Assembly (NCBI GenBank): GCA_015655125.1
Contig: JAATFP010000040.1
Coordinates: forward strand, 1-64,000
Source of the DNA: Chitinophagales bacterium
GTDB taxonomy: Bacteria; Bacteroidota; Bacteroidia; Chitinophagales; Chitinophagaceae
Length of the DNA stretch: 64,000 nucleotides
Direction of reading: 5' to 3'
Every line of letters begins with the position of its first letter. The stretch's first letter is position 1. The notes below the pieces were generated by a model. The model worked only from the letters and a program-made list of their open reading frames with translations. It did no database searches and was not told the origin of the DNA. The translations under genes were made by a program, and so were the position numbers. Of this stretch, positions 7,988 through 17,630 are shown one piece after another.

Positions 7988-9118
7988 ATGACATCCGCAA
8001 AAAAAATATTGATGCTTACGCTCAAAACCTTTTCAGCCACCGGCGGTATCGAAAAAGTTTGCCGCGTGGCAGGAAAAGCATTTGCGGAAGAGAGCGAAAT
8101 ACCAAACGGAACTTTTTCGCTCATGAGCATGCACGACAAAAGAGACGATGCGAAAAACAACAGGTATTTCAACGCGAAATATTTCAAGGGATTTGGTGCT
8201 GCAAAGATCCGTTTTATGATTGCCGCAATACGCGCGGGTGCTAGTCAGGATATGGTGATATTGAGCCATGTAAATCTTTTGCCTGCGGCATGGATCATAA
8301 AAAAGATAAAACCTTCTGTTAAGACAATACTTTTTGCACACGGAATTGAGATATGGCAACCTTTCCATGGTTTGAAAAGGAAGATGTTGCAAAGTTGCGA
8401 CCATATTATTTCCGTGAGCAAATTTACCAGCGACCAGGTGCAGGCTGTACAAAAGATCGGGAGATCCCGGCTTACCGTTCTCAACAATTGCCTCGATCCG
8501 TTTTTACCGCCACCTGCAGCGAAAACAAATGAGCACCTTCGTGAAAAATACGGGTTGAAAGATAGTGATCGTGTGTTGCTCATCCTTACAAGACTTGCAG
8601 CAACGGAACGCTACAAAGGTTACGACAAAGTAATTTCGGCCATTGCCGGTATTCAGAAAAAAAGTGCAGAAAGGATCTGCTACCTGATGGCAGGAAAATA
8701 TACATTGGAGGAAAAAGCATTCATTGAAGATGCAGCAGATTCAGCAGGAATAGGGGGACAGGTAGTATTAACCGGCTATGTTGCCGATGAGGCGCTTGCT
8801 GATCATTTCAGGCTGGCGGAAGTATATATCATGCCCAGCAAAAAGGAAGGTTTTGGGATCGTGTTCATTGAAGCGCTTTACTATGGATTGCCGGTGATTG
8901 CCGGTAACAAAGACGGAAGCGTTGACGCGCTTGCCGGTGGCGCTTTGGGCACATTGGTGGATCCTGATGATATAGAAGCTATCAGAGAGGCGATTGAAAA
9001 AGTGCTGGCAAACAAACAAGCAAATGTACCAGACCGTGAGCTGCTTACCGCGAAATTCGGATACGACACATACAAAGCTTCTCTTTACAAGATATTGGAC
9101 AGAGTTTGTTTATATTAA
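7988..9118 (+). CDS. Glycosyltransferase family 4
   Basis: 376 residues, two Rossmann-like halves (GT-B fold). The N-terminal half opens with a Gly-rich acceptor loop (SATGGIEKV); the C-terminal half has the sugar-nucleotide-binding pair Glu287 and Glu295 in KEGFGIVFIEALYYG. It should transfer an activated sugar with retention onto the growing lipid-linked repeat unit on the cytoplasmic face. The start is 2 bp after the antiterminator stop. The sugar cannot be read from the sequence. Confidence 0.9.
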   Translation: MTSAKKILMLTLKTFSATGGIEKVCRVAGKAFAEESEIPNGTFSLMSMHDKRDDAKNNRYFNAKYFKGFGAAKIRFMIAAIRAGASQDMVILSHVNLLPAAWIIKKIKPSVKTILFAHGIEIWQPFHGLKRKMLQSCDHIISVSKFTSDQVQAVQKIGRSRLTVLNNCLDPFLPPPAAKTNEHLREKYGLKDSDRVLLILTRLAATERYKGYDKVISAIAGIQKKSAERICYLMAGKYTLEEKAFIEDAADSAGIGGQVVLTGYVADEALADHFRLAEVYIMPSKKEGFGIVFIEALYYGLPVIAGNKDGSVDALAGGALGTLVDPDDIEAIREAIEKVLANKQANVPDRELLTAKFGYDTYKASLYKILDRVCLY

Positions 9119-9139
9119 TGAACGGGTAAACTACAAAAG

Positions 9140-10000
9140 TTGGAACAACCATTGGAAAAAGAACATTGGGACCAGATAATTGAGCCGCGAAGCAAATTGC
9201 TGGACCTGAATTTTAAAGAGATCTGGAACTACCGCGACCTGTTGGTACTGTTCGTAAAACGCGATTTCTCTGCGGCCTACAAACAAACAGTACTCGGACC
9301 TTTGTGGCACTTTATTCAGCCTATCTTCACAACGGCCATGTTCCTCTTCATTTTCCGGAAGGTAGCGAACATTCCTACTGATGATATCGACCCGATTCCA
9401 TTCTACATGAGCGGCATCACTATATGGAACTATTTCAGCAATTGCCTGACGGCCACTTCATCCACCTTCATCAGCAATGCCGGTATTTTCGGGAAGGTGT
9501 ATTTTCCGCGGCTTGTATTGCCGTTAAGTACTGTTGCCAGTAACATCGTGAAGTTTGGCATACAATTCCTCCTGCTGTTATCGGTGCTGATTTTTTACGC
9601 TATCAGGAACCATCATTTTTATTTCGGCCCGTCCTGGTTGCTTATACCCGTTCTTGTGATCATGATGGCTGGACTTGGCCTTGGACTCGGCATTATTATC
9701 TCATCGCTTACTACCAAATACCGCGACTTTAATGTGCTGATCGGTTTTGCAGTAACGCTGCTGATGTACGCTACGCCGGTTGCTTATCCGCTAAGTTATC
9801 TCAAAAAGAAGGGGTATGGCGCCTGGGTTTCCTGGAACCCGCTTTCACCGATACTGGAAGCGTTCCGGTACGCGGTTTTTGGAAAAGGATCGATTGATAT
9901 AAACGGCTTGCTTTACAGTGGCACCTTCATCATCATAGTGGTTTTTATCGGAATGGTGATCTTCAGTAAAGTGGAAAGAACGTTTATGGATACCGTTTAG
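9140..10000 (+). CDS. wzm: Polysaccharide ABC exporter permease (Wzm type)
   Basis: 286 residues with six hydrophobic segments in the ABC2-type layout (FTTAMFLFIFRKV, FGIQFLLLLSVLIFYAI, VLIGFAVTLLMYATPVAYP and others). The start is TTG at 9140; no other in-frame Met precedes the first membrane segment. The N-terminal amphipathic stretch (RDLLVLFVKRDF) is typical of O-antigen/teichoic acid exporters. It pairs with the ATPase 80 bp downstream. Together they would move undecaprenyl-linked glycan across the inner membrane. Confidence 0.92.
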   Translation: MEQPLEKEHWDQIIEPRSKLLDLNFKEIWNYRDLLVLFVKRDFSAAYKQTVLGPLWHFIQPIFTTAMFLFIFRKVANIPTDDIDPIPFYMSGITIWNYFSNCLTATSSTFISNAGIFGKVYFPRLVLPLSTVASNIVKFGIQFLLLLSVLIFYAIRNHHFYFGPSWLLIPVLVIMMAGLGLGLGIIISSLTTKYRDFNVLIGFAVTLLMYATPVAYPLSYLKKKGYGAWVSWNPLSPILEAFRYAVFGKGSIDINGLLYSGTFIIIVVFIGMVIFSKVERTFMDTV

Positions 10001-10080
10001 CGTAGGATGAGTAGAGGGTTCAGGCCTCAGGCAGCGCCTGGATATTTGCCGTAACATTTGACTATTATTATCGGATACAC

Positions 10081-11337
10081 ATGAGTAACATCGTTATAAA
10101 AGTAGAAAATATTTCAAAGCAATACCGGCTTGGGAAAGTGGGAACCGGTTCATTGGCACATGATCTTAACCGCACCTGGCACCGCCTGCGCGGAAAAGAA
10201 GATCCTTACCTGAAGATCGGCGTAATGAACGACCGCAGTTTTAAAGGAGGCAGCGAATATGTGTGGGCATTGCAGGATATCAATTTTGATGTGAAACGTG
10301 GTGAAGTATTGGGTATCATCGGCCGCAACGGAGCCGGAAAAAGTACTTTGCTAAAAATACTCAGTCGAACCACCACACCTACTACCGGCCAGATAAAAAT
10401 CCGTGGCCGTATTGCATCCTTGCTGGAAGTTGGTACGGGCTTTCATCCAGATTTGAGTGGCCGTGAAAATATATTTCTGAACGGTGCAATTTTAGGAATG
10501 ACGAAGACCGAGATCAAAAATAAATTCGACGAAATCGTCGATTTTGCCGGCGTGGAACGATATATCGATACTCCGGTTAAAAGATATTCCTCCGGAATGT
10601 ACGTCCGGCTCGCGTTTGGCGTAGCTGCACATCTCGAACCCGAAATATTGATCGTAGATGAAGTGCTCGCCGTGGGTGATGCGGAATTTCAAAAAAAAGC
10701 AATCGGTAAAATGAAAGATGTGAGTGACAAAGAGGGCCGCACCGTTTTATTTGTGAGCCATAATATTGCCGCCATTCACACACTTACCAACCGCTGCCTG
10801 TATCTGCAAAACGGCAAATTCGTACAGATCGGCAACACAGATGAGATCATCACTTTATATCAGCATTCCGGTAACCCGGAAACAGGTAACCTGTTGAGAT
10901 ATGTAAAAGATACATTGAACGAAAATAAACCGATAGAATTGTTATCTTCAAATGTAGAAGTGTCGGACAAATCAGTTGCGGTGTCGGTGCATTATATTGT
11001 CCGAAGGGAAGTTGGCAGCGTCGTGTCCATCAAGATCGTTAATCTGCAGGGAATACCCATCATTACGTTGAGGGACACTGATAAGGATGCGGAGTCGTTT
11101 TCAAAGTCGCCGGGGAAATATGCAGTTATGTTTACAGTTCCGCTTACGTCACTTGCACCGAATATATTTAAGATCACGTTCTCATTTTCCGACATGAAAA
11201 GTGAACGTTTCGATTACATGGAAGACTTGTTGTCTTTTACGATAAACGAACAAAAAAGTAATATCAACGCCACTGCAGCACGCGATGGAATTTTGAATCC
11301 GCAGGCTGATTTTGTGAGCGCTACTCAAATAATATAA
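10081..11337 (+). CDS. wzt: Polysaccharide ABC exporter ATPase with C-terminal extension (Wzt type)
   Basis: 418 residues. Walker A GRNGAGKST (81-89), signature YSSGM (169-173) and Walker B ILIVDE (189-194) are intact, so the ATPase should be active. Residues ~250-418 form a beta-rich extension like the Wzt carbohydrate-binding domain, which in known systems recognises a modified chain end before export. Two possible end-modifying enzymes lie nearby: the PhyH-like oxygenase 10 bp downstream and the pyruvyltransferase fusion at 13392. Confidence 0.93.
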   Translation: MSNIVIKVENISKQYRLGKVGTGSLAHDLNRTWHRLRGKEDPYLKIGVMNDRSFKGGSEYVWALQDINFDVKRGEVLGIIGRNGAGKSTLLKILSRTTTPTTGQIKIRGRIASLLEVGTGFHPDLSGRENIFLNGAILGMTKTEIKNKFDEIVDFAGVERYIDTPVKRYSSGMYVRLAFGVAAHLEPEILIVDEVLAVGDAEFQKKAIGKMKDVSDKEGRTVLFVSHNIAAIHTLTNRCLYLQNGKFVQIGNTDEIITLYQHSGNPETGNLLRYVKDTLNENKPIELLSSNVEVSDKSVAVSVHYIVRREVGSVVSIKIVNLQGIPIITLRDTDKDAESFSKSPGKYAVMFTVPLTSLAPNIFKITFSFSDMKSERFDYMEDLLSFTINEQKSNINATAARDGILNPQADFVSATQII

Positions 11338-11347
11338 AATCTTTTTT

Positions 11348-12190
11348 ATGGAAAAGACAGATTATAATTTTGAGGACCATGGTTTCGTGATCCTTGAAAA
11401 TGTTTTTGAAGAATCGACGTTGAAAAAAATGCGTGACCTTACCGACAGGGTGGTGGCCTATGGTGAGAAGAATCTTGAGGATCCCTTCTCGAAATATTAT
11501 ATGCGTCATCGCACCGATCAGGGCGCTTTGTACGATCTGTTCCAGCGTCACCCGGAATTTCAGGATATGGCCAAAAATGAAAAGATCCTGAACTCGATCG
11601 CAAAAATAGTGGGCGATGATATCTTCCTGTATGAGAACAGCCTTGTTTACAAACCGAAAGGAAAAAACAACGAAGTGCCGTGGCACCAGGATTTTATCAA
11701 CAGGCCGCAGGAACCGTTAAAATATATTGCATGGATCGCGCTGGACGATGTGAAGGTAGACAATGGCGCGATGAAGGTGATACCAGGTTCGCACAAACAT
11801 GGATTTCTGCCCTGGTTTTCCATTCCCGGGGAAACGCATCACACGCGGCTTCAACTAGATGGCATTCCGCTTGACGATTTTATATTTGCAGAATTGAAAG
11901 CTGGCGACGTGCTGATATTTAACCAGCTCCTGTTGCATTCCAGCGATCGTATCGTTTCAGAAATGCCGCGTCGCGCATATCGTATTTCCTACCAGGGATT
12001 TGATCAGATCTTTACGCCAAGGTCAACGCCCATCGTATTAAAAGGCGGTTCACCTGAAAGCATTGAAAAACGGTACAGCAACGCCTACAAAGCTCCGGAA
12101 ACGGTAAAGAAAGAAATCGCTAAACCTGTAAAGAAAAATGTGCTGATCAGGTTCTTAAATAAAGTGGGAAACAGGTTACAACGTTTGTAG
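11348..12190 (+). CDS. Phytanoyl-CoA dioxygenase (PhyH) family oxygenase
   Basis: 280 residues with the non-haem iron facial triad of the 2-oxoglutarate oxygenase fold: His113-x-Asp115 (WHQD) and distal His197 (LLHSSDR), with Arg residues at ~206-211 (RRAYRIS) that would bind 2-oxoglutarate. PhyH members in glycan clusters are thought to hydroxylate or otherwise oxidise sugars or lipid carriers; the true substrate is unknown. The 10-bp gap to wzt suggests it acts on the exported chain. The basic C-terminal tail (~255-280) may contact membrane or carrier. Confidence 0.85.
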   Translation: MEKTDYNFEDHGFVILENVFEESTLKKMRDLTDRVVAYGEKNLEDPFSKYYMRHRTDQGALYDLFQRHPEFQDMAKNEKILNSIAKIVGDDIFLYENSLVYKPKGKNNEVPWHQDFINRPQEPLKYIAWIALDDVKVDNGAMKVIPGSHKHGFLPWFSIPGETHHTRLQLDGIPLDDFIFAELKAGDVLIFNQLLLHSSDRIVSEMPRRAYRISYQGFDQIFTPRSTPIVLKGGSPESIEKRYSNAYKAPETVKKEIAKPVKKNVLIRFLNKVGNRLQRL

Positions 12191-12241
12191 AAATTATTTA
12201 GCTGAATAGCCTCAGTTCGAAACGATGGCATTCAAACGACT

Positions 12242-13390
12242 TTGGCAAACAAGAATATATATTTTCCCGGGCTTAGTGGAGTGAGGTGCATCGCTGCGTT
12301 TATGGTGGTTTTTCAGCATATTGAATCCTTTAAACAAAAAGCGGGAAAGCCGGGTTTGCTGGATAATGCCTTCATCCGTCCGCTCCTCCAGAATCTTGGT
12401 CATCACGGTGTGATGATTTTTTTTGTATTGAGCGGGTTTCTTATCACCTATCTGTTGCTGAAAGAGAAACAAGCGACCGCAACGATCAACATAAAAAAAT
12501 TCTATGCCAGGCGCATACTGCGGATCTGGCCGTTGTATTTCCTTATAGTACTGCTCGGTTTTTTTATTTTCCCGCATATAATTAATCCCGTTTTCTTCCC
12601 GGTAAAAACGAATCCGTATTTTTTTGAAAAACTTACGCTGACAGTTTTCTTCTTACCCAACGTCGTCCTTTTTATTTACGGGAGTATTTTTTCCATTGGC
12701 GTATTATGGTCGATCGGAACAGAAGAGCAATTTTATATCGCCTGGCCGCATGTTTTAAAAAAGGTAGGGCAGCAGAAATTATTCCGCATCTTCCTGTCCA
12801 TCCTGATGGCTATCGTGCTTATAAAATTAGCGTGTTTTGCGATGATGACCGACCAGCCGAGTTTTAAAAATAAAATTGTGTTCATTGTCTTTCATTCACT
12901 GGAATATGACGCGATGGTAATCGGTGGCATAGTAGCATTGGCGTATCATTGCGGGTTTGCGTGGACAAAATACCTGCATTCAAAAAAGATACAGATCTGT
13001 GCGCTCGTTTTATTATTTACACTGTATTTTCTGTGGCCCGACGCGGGGCCGGTCACAAATCTTATATTTTGTCCGCTGTATGCTATCCTTATTCTCAATA
13101 TCGCCATTGGTACAAATTCAATCATCCGGCTCACCAATCCCGTGCTGAATTATTTGGGTACAATTTCTTACGGCATTTATCTTTTTCATTCCATTGCTGT
13201 TGCAACCGTGATAATTGTTTTAAACAAATACGGGTTCAACTTTTCAAGCTGGTTCACAAACCTCTTGTTGTACATCGGGGCATCCGGCGCAACGATTCTT
13301 ATCAGTTCACTTTCTTATCGCCTTTTTGAAAGTCCGGTACTGAAATTCAAATCTAAATTCATGATCATTAAAAGCGGGGCGGTTTCTTAA
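12242..13390 (+). CDS. Acyltransferase family 3 membrane protein (OafA-like)
   Basis: 382 residues and about ten membrane helices. The N-terminal motif GLSGVRCIAAFMVVFQH with His26, the later FFVLSGFLI and the WSIGTEEQFYIAWP segment are family signatures. Members move acyl groups, usually acetyl, across the membrane onto sugars. It starts with TTG at 12242, 51 bp after the oxygenase stop. It probably O-acylates the polysaccharide. A second family member sits at 19599-20699. Confidence 0.9.
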   Translation: MANKNIYFPGLSGVRCIAAFMVVFQHIESFKQKAGKPGLLDNAFIRPLLQNLGHHGVMIFFVLSGFLITYLLLKEKQATATINIKKFYARRILRIWPLYFLIVLLGFFIFPHIINPVFFPVKTNPYFFEKLTLTVFFLPNVVLFIYGSIFSIGVLWSIGTEEQFYIAWPHVLKKVGQQKLFRIFLSILMAIVLIKLACFAMMTDQPSFKNKIVFIVFHSLEYDAMVIGGIVALAYHCGFAWTKYLHSKKIQICALVLLFTLYFLWPDAGPVTNLIFCPLYAILILNIAIGTNSIIRLTNPVLNYLGTISYGIYLFHSIAVATVIIVLNKYGFNFSSWFTNLLLYIGASGATILISSLSYRLFESPVLKFKSKFMIIKSGAVS

Positions 13391-13391
13391 A

Positions 13392-15632
13392 ATGTTAGGT
13401 TCTATCAAGCGAATATTAAAAAAGACTCCATTAAACAGCATCGTATTTCGTTATCGCCATTTTAAGAAAACGAAATACAAGCCCTGGAAGCAGCTGGTGG
13501 ATTTGTATTTCGAGGAAAAATACCGGAAGAAGTTGCATAAAGTGCCGCCGATTGAAGTGGTTAATTTTAATGCGAACGATATTTGTAATTCCAAATGTGC
13601 CATGTGCAACATCTGGGAACAGAAGCAGGGATTTGAAGTATCGCCTGCGGAATTGACCAGCGTGTTGTCCAACCCGCTTTTCAAAAATGTGAGACATATC
13701 GGCATCACCGGAGGTGAACCCACATTGCGCAAGGATCTTCCGCAATTATATGAAGCTGTGATTACAGCGTTGCCGCGTATCGTGGGCCTGAGCATCATTA
13801 CCAATGCGATCAGGCAGCAGGATGTGATCAACAGGATAGAAGAAGTGAAACGCGTGTGCGACCTGCATCAAAAACATTTTTCTATCATGGTATCGCTTGA
13901 TGGTTATGGTAAAATGCACGACAAGGTCCGCGGCCGCGAAGGAAATTTTGAATCTGCCATCAATGTCATCAATCACTTCAGGCCAACAGGAATACCTGTG
14001 GCCATCGGTTGCACCATTTCAAAAGTAAATGTTTGGGAAGTAGACGAATTACTGGAATACATGCGGCTCAACGATATTTACGGGCGTTTCCGTGTGGCCG
14101 AGTTCATCAAGCGTTTGTACAATGATAACAAAGCCGACGTGATCCGTAATTTCGACGAAGATGAAATTTATCACCTCATACTTTTCTTTTATAAGTTGCT
14201 GCTTACTTACGAAAAGGACGCAACGTTCAGGCGCACGTATAAAAGCATTATCAATGTATTGTCTGGCGGCACGCGCATGATTGGTTGTCCTTATCACTCA
14301 AAAGGCGTGGTACTTAATTCGCGTGCAGAACTGGCTTATTGTGCTCCAAAGTCGAAGATCATCGGCGATGCATTAAAAGAAGACGCATTGCAATTGTATA
14401 AGAACAACATTGATGAACGCAACCGTTTGCTGGATCATGATTGCGATAATTGTATTCACGATTATCACGCGCCCATTACTTACCGAGAAAAGATCCTGGA
14501 GCTGGAAGAAATAAAATGGCGCAGGTTCATTAACCTGAACAACCCGTCAAAATTTTCTGCACATACTTCTGTAAGGCCGGCAAAAGGAAGCAGGTTGCAG
14601 GTACTTATAACTGGCTGGTATGGAACAGAAACAGTGGGCGACAAAGCCATCCTTGGCGGCATCGTGGAAGAACTGCTGGGAAAATATGGCTCGGATATCC
14701 GTATAATTATTTCAAGCTTCTACCCGCTTATTACAAAGCGAACGATCATGGAACTGGATATTGCTGCAGACGTGATCCCGGTTTATTCACGCCAATTTGT
14801 GGCTACAGCAAAGGGTTCCGACATCGTCATCATGGGCGGCGGCCCGCTGATGGATCTCGACGACCTGGCCACACCACTTACTGCATTCAGGCTCGCAAAA
14901 ACAGGCAGGGGGAAAACAATTATCTATGGTTGTGGCCTCGGCCCGCTTACAGAGGATAAATACATCAATGCCGTAAAAGAGATTCTTCATCTTTCGGATG
15001 AGATAATGTTGCGGGATCAAAAAAGCATTGAACTTGCCAAAAGCTGGCTCAGGAAAAAAACAGATGTTACTTTAAGTGGTGATCCTGCAAAAAAATATCT
15101 CAACAGGTATCTTGCTGCCGGTATAGAGCCTGTTAAAAGAAATGTACTAACCTGTTACTTGCGGGAATGGACATACGAATATTCAAGGAACATTTCTTAT
15201 GATGATTTTTTGTTGCTTAAAAAAGATTTTGAAACGGCCACTGCAAACATGATCAAAGAGAAAGCGGCTGCTCTGGGCGTGAAAGAGATCGTGTTTGAGC
15301 ACATGCATAATTTTGTGGTGGGCAATGACGACAGGGATTTTTCCAGGTATTTTATTCGCACTTATTTTTCGGATTACACTTCGATACCCCTGCGTTACAA
15401 TAAATATCTTTCAACGGTAGACAGCATCGTGGCATCCATGCGTTCATCAGTTTATAATATATGCATGCGTTTTCACTCAGTGGTTTTTGCGCATACTTTG
15501 TGTGCAGACTTTCTGGCGATCGACTACACACGCGGCGGAAAGATCTCAAATTTTTTAAAAGACAATGCAGTTGATCATCGTTTGATCACGGTTGAAGATC
15601 TCGTTGACCAATATCTCGCCCTTGAAAATTAG
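13392..15632 (+). CDS. Radical SAM enzyme fused to polysaccharide pyruvyltransferase
   Basis: 746 residues in two enzymes. Residues ~55-360 are a radical SAM domain: Cys65-x3-Cys69-x2-Cys72 for the 4Fe-4S cluster, GGEP at 107-110, and a SPASM/twitch-like set Cys299, Cys317, Cys351, Cys354 for an auxiliary cluster. Residues ~402-746 match the polysaccharide pyruvyltransferase (CsaB-like) family: TGWYGTETVGDKAIL, then VIMGGGPLMD, IIYGCGLGPL and the C-terminal RFHSVVFAH. CsaB-type domains move pyruvate from PEP to sugar hydroxyls as a ketal. I cannot say what the radical SAM half modifies. The frame is continuous with no sign of a sequencing fusion. It starts 1 bp after the acyltransferase stop. 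Confidence 0.85.
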   Translation: MLGSIKRILKKTPLNSIVFRYRHFKKTKYKPWKQLVDLYFEEKYRKKLHKVPPIEVVNFNANDICNSKCAMCNIWEQKQGFEVSPAELTSVLSNPLFKNVRHIGITGGEPTLRKDLPQLYEAVITALPRIVGLSIITNAIRQQDVINRIEEVKRVCDLHQKHFSIMVSLDGYGKMHDKVRGREGNFESAINVINHFRPTGIPVAIGCTISKVNVWEVDELLEYMRLNDIYGRFRVAEFIKRLYNDNKADVIRNFDEDEIYHLILFFYKLLLTYEKDATFRRTYKSIINVLSGGTRMIGCPYHSKGVVLNSRAELAYCAPKSKIIGDALKEDALQLYKNNIDERNRLLDHDCDNCIHDYHAPITYREKILELEEIKWRRFINLNNPSKFSAHTSVRPAKGSRLQVLITGWYGTETVGDKAILGGIVEELLGKYGSDIRIIISSFYPLITKRTIMELDIAADVIPVYSRQFVATAKGSDIVIMGGGPLMDLDDLATPLTAFRLAKTGRGKTIIYGCGLGPLTEDKYINAVKEILHLSDEIMLRDQKSIELAKSWLRKKTDVTLSGDPAKKYLNRYLAAGIEPVKRNVLTCYLREWTYEYSRNISYDDFLLLKKDFETATANMIKEKAAALGVKEIVFEHMHNFVVGNDDRDFSRYFIRTYFSDYTSIPLRYNKYLSTVDSIVASMRSSVYNICMRFHSVVFAHTLCADFLAIDYTRGGKISNFLKDNAVDHRLITVEDLVDQYLALEN

Positions 15633-16839
15633 TACGGTCTGCACGTCGGTAACCGGCGGCGCCGGCATCGCAGCATTGCGGCTCCATAAAGGCTTATTGA
15701 AAAAGCAAGGGTTGGATCCATACCTTCTTCAGCAGCAGAAAATACCTGTTGCCGACGCAAACAGGTTAAACATCGGGCAGGTGCTTCCATTGCCGTTGTC
15801 GATAAAGGAAAAATTACTGATGAAGGCAGGAATGGACACACGTGTTAAAACAAAAAATCTCAAAATAATAGCCGGTAAACCGAAAGACTATGAGATCATA
15901 AGTTTCCCGGAATCTTCCTACAGGATAGAAAAAGAGGATAAGATAAAAACTGCAGATATTATCCATCTGCATTGGGTAGCAAATTTTTTAAACTACCCAA
16001 CATTCTTTAAAAATATTCATCAGCCGGTAGTATGGACGCTGCATGATATGAACCCGTTTATGGGATTATTTCATTATGAAGGCGACCGGGACCGCAATCA
16101 GAACTTTTTTTCAGCTTTCGAAAAAAAAGCAATTGAAATAAAAAAGAGTGCTGTGAGAAGTGCAAACATACACGTGGTTTGTTTATCGGAGTGGTTGATG
16201 CAAAAATCGAAGAGCAGCGAAATACTGGGGAAATTTCCACACTACCTGATTCCCAACGGCATGAACCAGGAGGACCACACGTTGATGGACAGATCCGTGG
16301 CGCGAGAGAAAGCCGGAATCGTAAACGATCATCCGGCAATACTTTTTGTGGCTCAGAACTTACAGAACTATCGGAAAGGGTTCGATATTTTTTATGATGC
16401 ATTACTGCAATTGAAAGAAACACCTTTTCATGTAATTGCAGTTGGCGGAGAAATAGCAGGTTTGCCCGAAAATATCTCGGTTCATTCTTTTAAGGATATC
16501 ACTTCACAGCAAGAATTGAATGTATTGTATGCCGCCGCTGATCTTTTTGTGTTGCCCTCCCGCGAAGACAACCTGCCTAATGTGATGCTTGAATCCTTCG
16601 CGAATGGTACGCCAGTATTGAGTTTAGATACGGGCGGAATGAAAGACTGGGTCGTGGAAGGTGAAAACGGAATACTTGTTCCCGGATTTGAAAGCGGATC
16701 GTTGCTGCAAGGTATCCGGAATTTTGTTGCAGGAAAATATACTTTTAACCGTGAAGCGATCATGTCATTTTTCTATAAGGAGTTCAACGAGGACCTTCAG
16801 GCCGATCGTTATATTGAACTTTACAAATCAATTTTGTAA
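15622..16839 (+). CDS. Glycosyltransferase family 4 (WcaC-like)
   Basis: 405 residues from TTG 15622, overlapping the previous stop by 11 bp. A longer start at TTG 15592 is open but would add ten residues before the natural beginning KISTVCTSVTGGAGIAALR, so the short form is preferred. Motifs: IIHLHWVANF and TLHDMNPF in the N-half, then PSREDNLPNVMLESFANG in the C-half, a donor-binding signature of this subfamily. Cytoplasmic; adds one sugar in the repeat unit. Sugar unknown. Confidence 0.88.
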   Translation: MKISTVCTSVTGGAGIAALRLHKGLLKKQGLDPYLLQQQKIPVADANRLNIGQVLPLPLSIKEKLLMKAGMDTRVKTKNLKIIAGKPKDYEIISFPESSYRIEKEDKIKTADIIHLHWVANFLNYPTFFKNIHQPVVWTLHDMNPFMGLFHYEGDRDRNQNFFSAFEKKAIEIKKSAVRSANIHVVCLSEWLMQKSKSSEILGKFPHYLIPNGMNQEDHTLMDRSVAREKAGIVNDHPAILFVAQNLQNYRKGFDIFYDALLQLKETPFHVIAVGGEIAGLPENISVHSFKDITSQQELNVLYAAADLFVLPSREDNLPNVMLESFANGTPVLSLDTGGMKDWVVEGENGILVPGFESGSLLQGIRNFVAGKYTFNREAIMSFFYKEFNEDLQADRYIELYKSIL

Positions 16840-16847
16840 AAAGTTAT

Positions 16848-17630
16848 ATGCCGGTACTTTCTATCATCACCGTTAATTACAACGATCTGCCGGGTTTGAA
16901 AAAAACCTTTGCAAGTGTTTGGGCGCAAGCCTTTACGGATTTTGAGTTTGTGGTGATCGATGGGGGCTCTACAGACGGAAGCAAAGAATTCATAGAAGCC
17001 AATGCGGGGCGCATCCATTACTGGGTAAGTGAAAAAGATAAAGGCATTTATGATGCAATGAACAAGGGAATTGCCGTTGCAAACGGTGAATATATAAACT
17101 TTTTAAACAGCGGCGATTGTTATACTTCTCCTGAAACACTGCAACGATGCAGGTTACCGGAAAGGGCAGAAGACATTTTATACGGCGATTTCAATGCTGT
17201 CTATAAAGATAAGGTAACACTTCGCAAATATGATTTTGAGATCAATTTCTTTATCATGAGCGGTGGCACTTTTTGTCATAATGCTACATTTATCAGGAAA
17301 AAATTATTCTCATCGTTGGGAGATTATGATCTTCGTTACCCGATTGTAAGCGATTGGCACTTTTTTATGAAAGCCATTTTCCGGTACCAATGCTCATTAT
17401 TTTATCTTAATGAATGTATTGTTGATTATGACATGTATGGTTTTTCCAGTATCAAGACGGAACAATTGGCGGCCGAGCGCCAGGAAGTGCTTCGGTCCGA
17501 ATATGCGCATGAATTGGTAATGCTGGAAAAATACCGGTTGCTCGAATCCAGGTATAAAAGAATATTGGCAAGGTTCCCGATGAAGCAACTATCGTGGATA
17601 AAAATAAAAATGTCAAAGTTTTTTCGATGA
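16848..17630 (+). CDS. Glycosyltransferase family 2 (WcaA-like)
   Basis: 260 residues with a GT-A fold. SIITVNYND starts the nucleotide-binding strand, VIDGGSTDGS follows, and NSGD replaces the usual DxD for metal and donor binding, as is common in this subfamily (SEKDKGIYDAMNKGI precedes it). The acceptor half contains SDWHFFMKAI. It inverts configuration on transfer. The stop overlaps the next ATG as ATGA at 17627-17630. Confidence 0.9.
   Translation: MPVLSIITVNYNDLPGLKKTFASVWAQAFTDFEFVVIDGGSTDGSKEFIEANAGRIHYWVSEKDKGIYDAMNKGIAVANGEYINFLNSGDCYTSPETLQRCRLPERAEDILYGDFNAVYKDKVTLRKYDFEINFFIMSGGTFCHNATFIRKKLFSSLGDYDLRYPIVSDWHFFMKAIFRYQCSLFYLNECIVDYDMYGFSSIKTEQLAAERQEVLRSEYAHELVMLEKYRLLESRYKRILARFPMKQLSWIKIKMSKFFR

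Noticed and set aside
10001-10080. Short CAGGC/GCCTG hairpin between wzm and wzt as terminator
   Set aside because: Five-base stem with no T-run, and splitting an exporter pair would make little sense.
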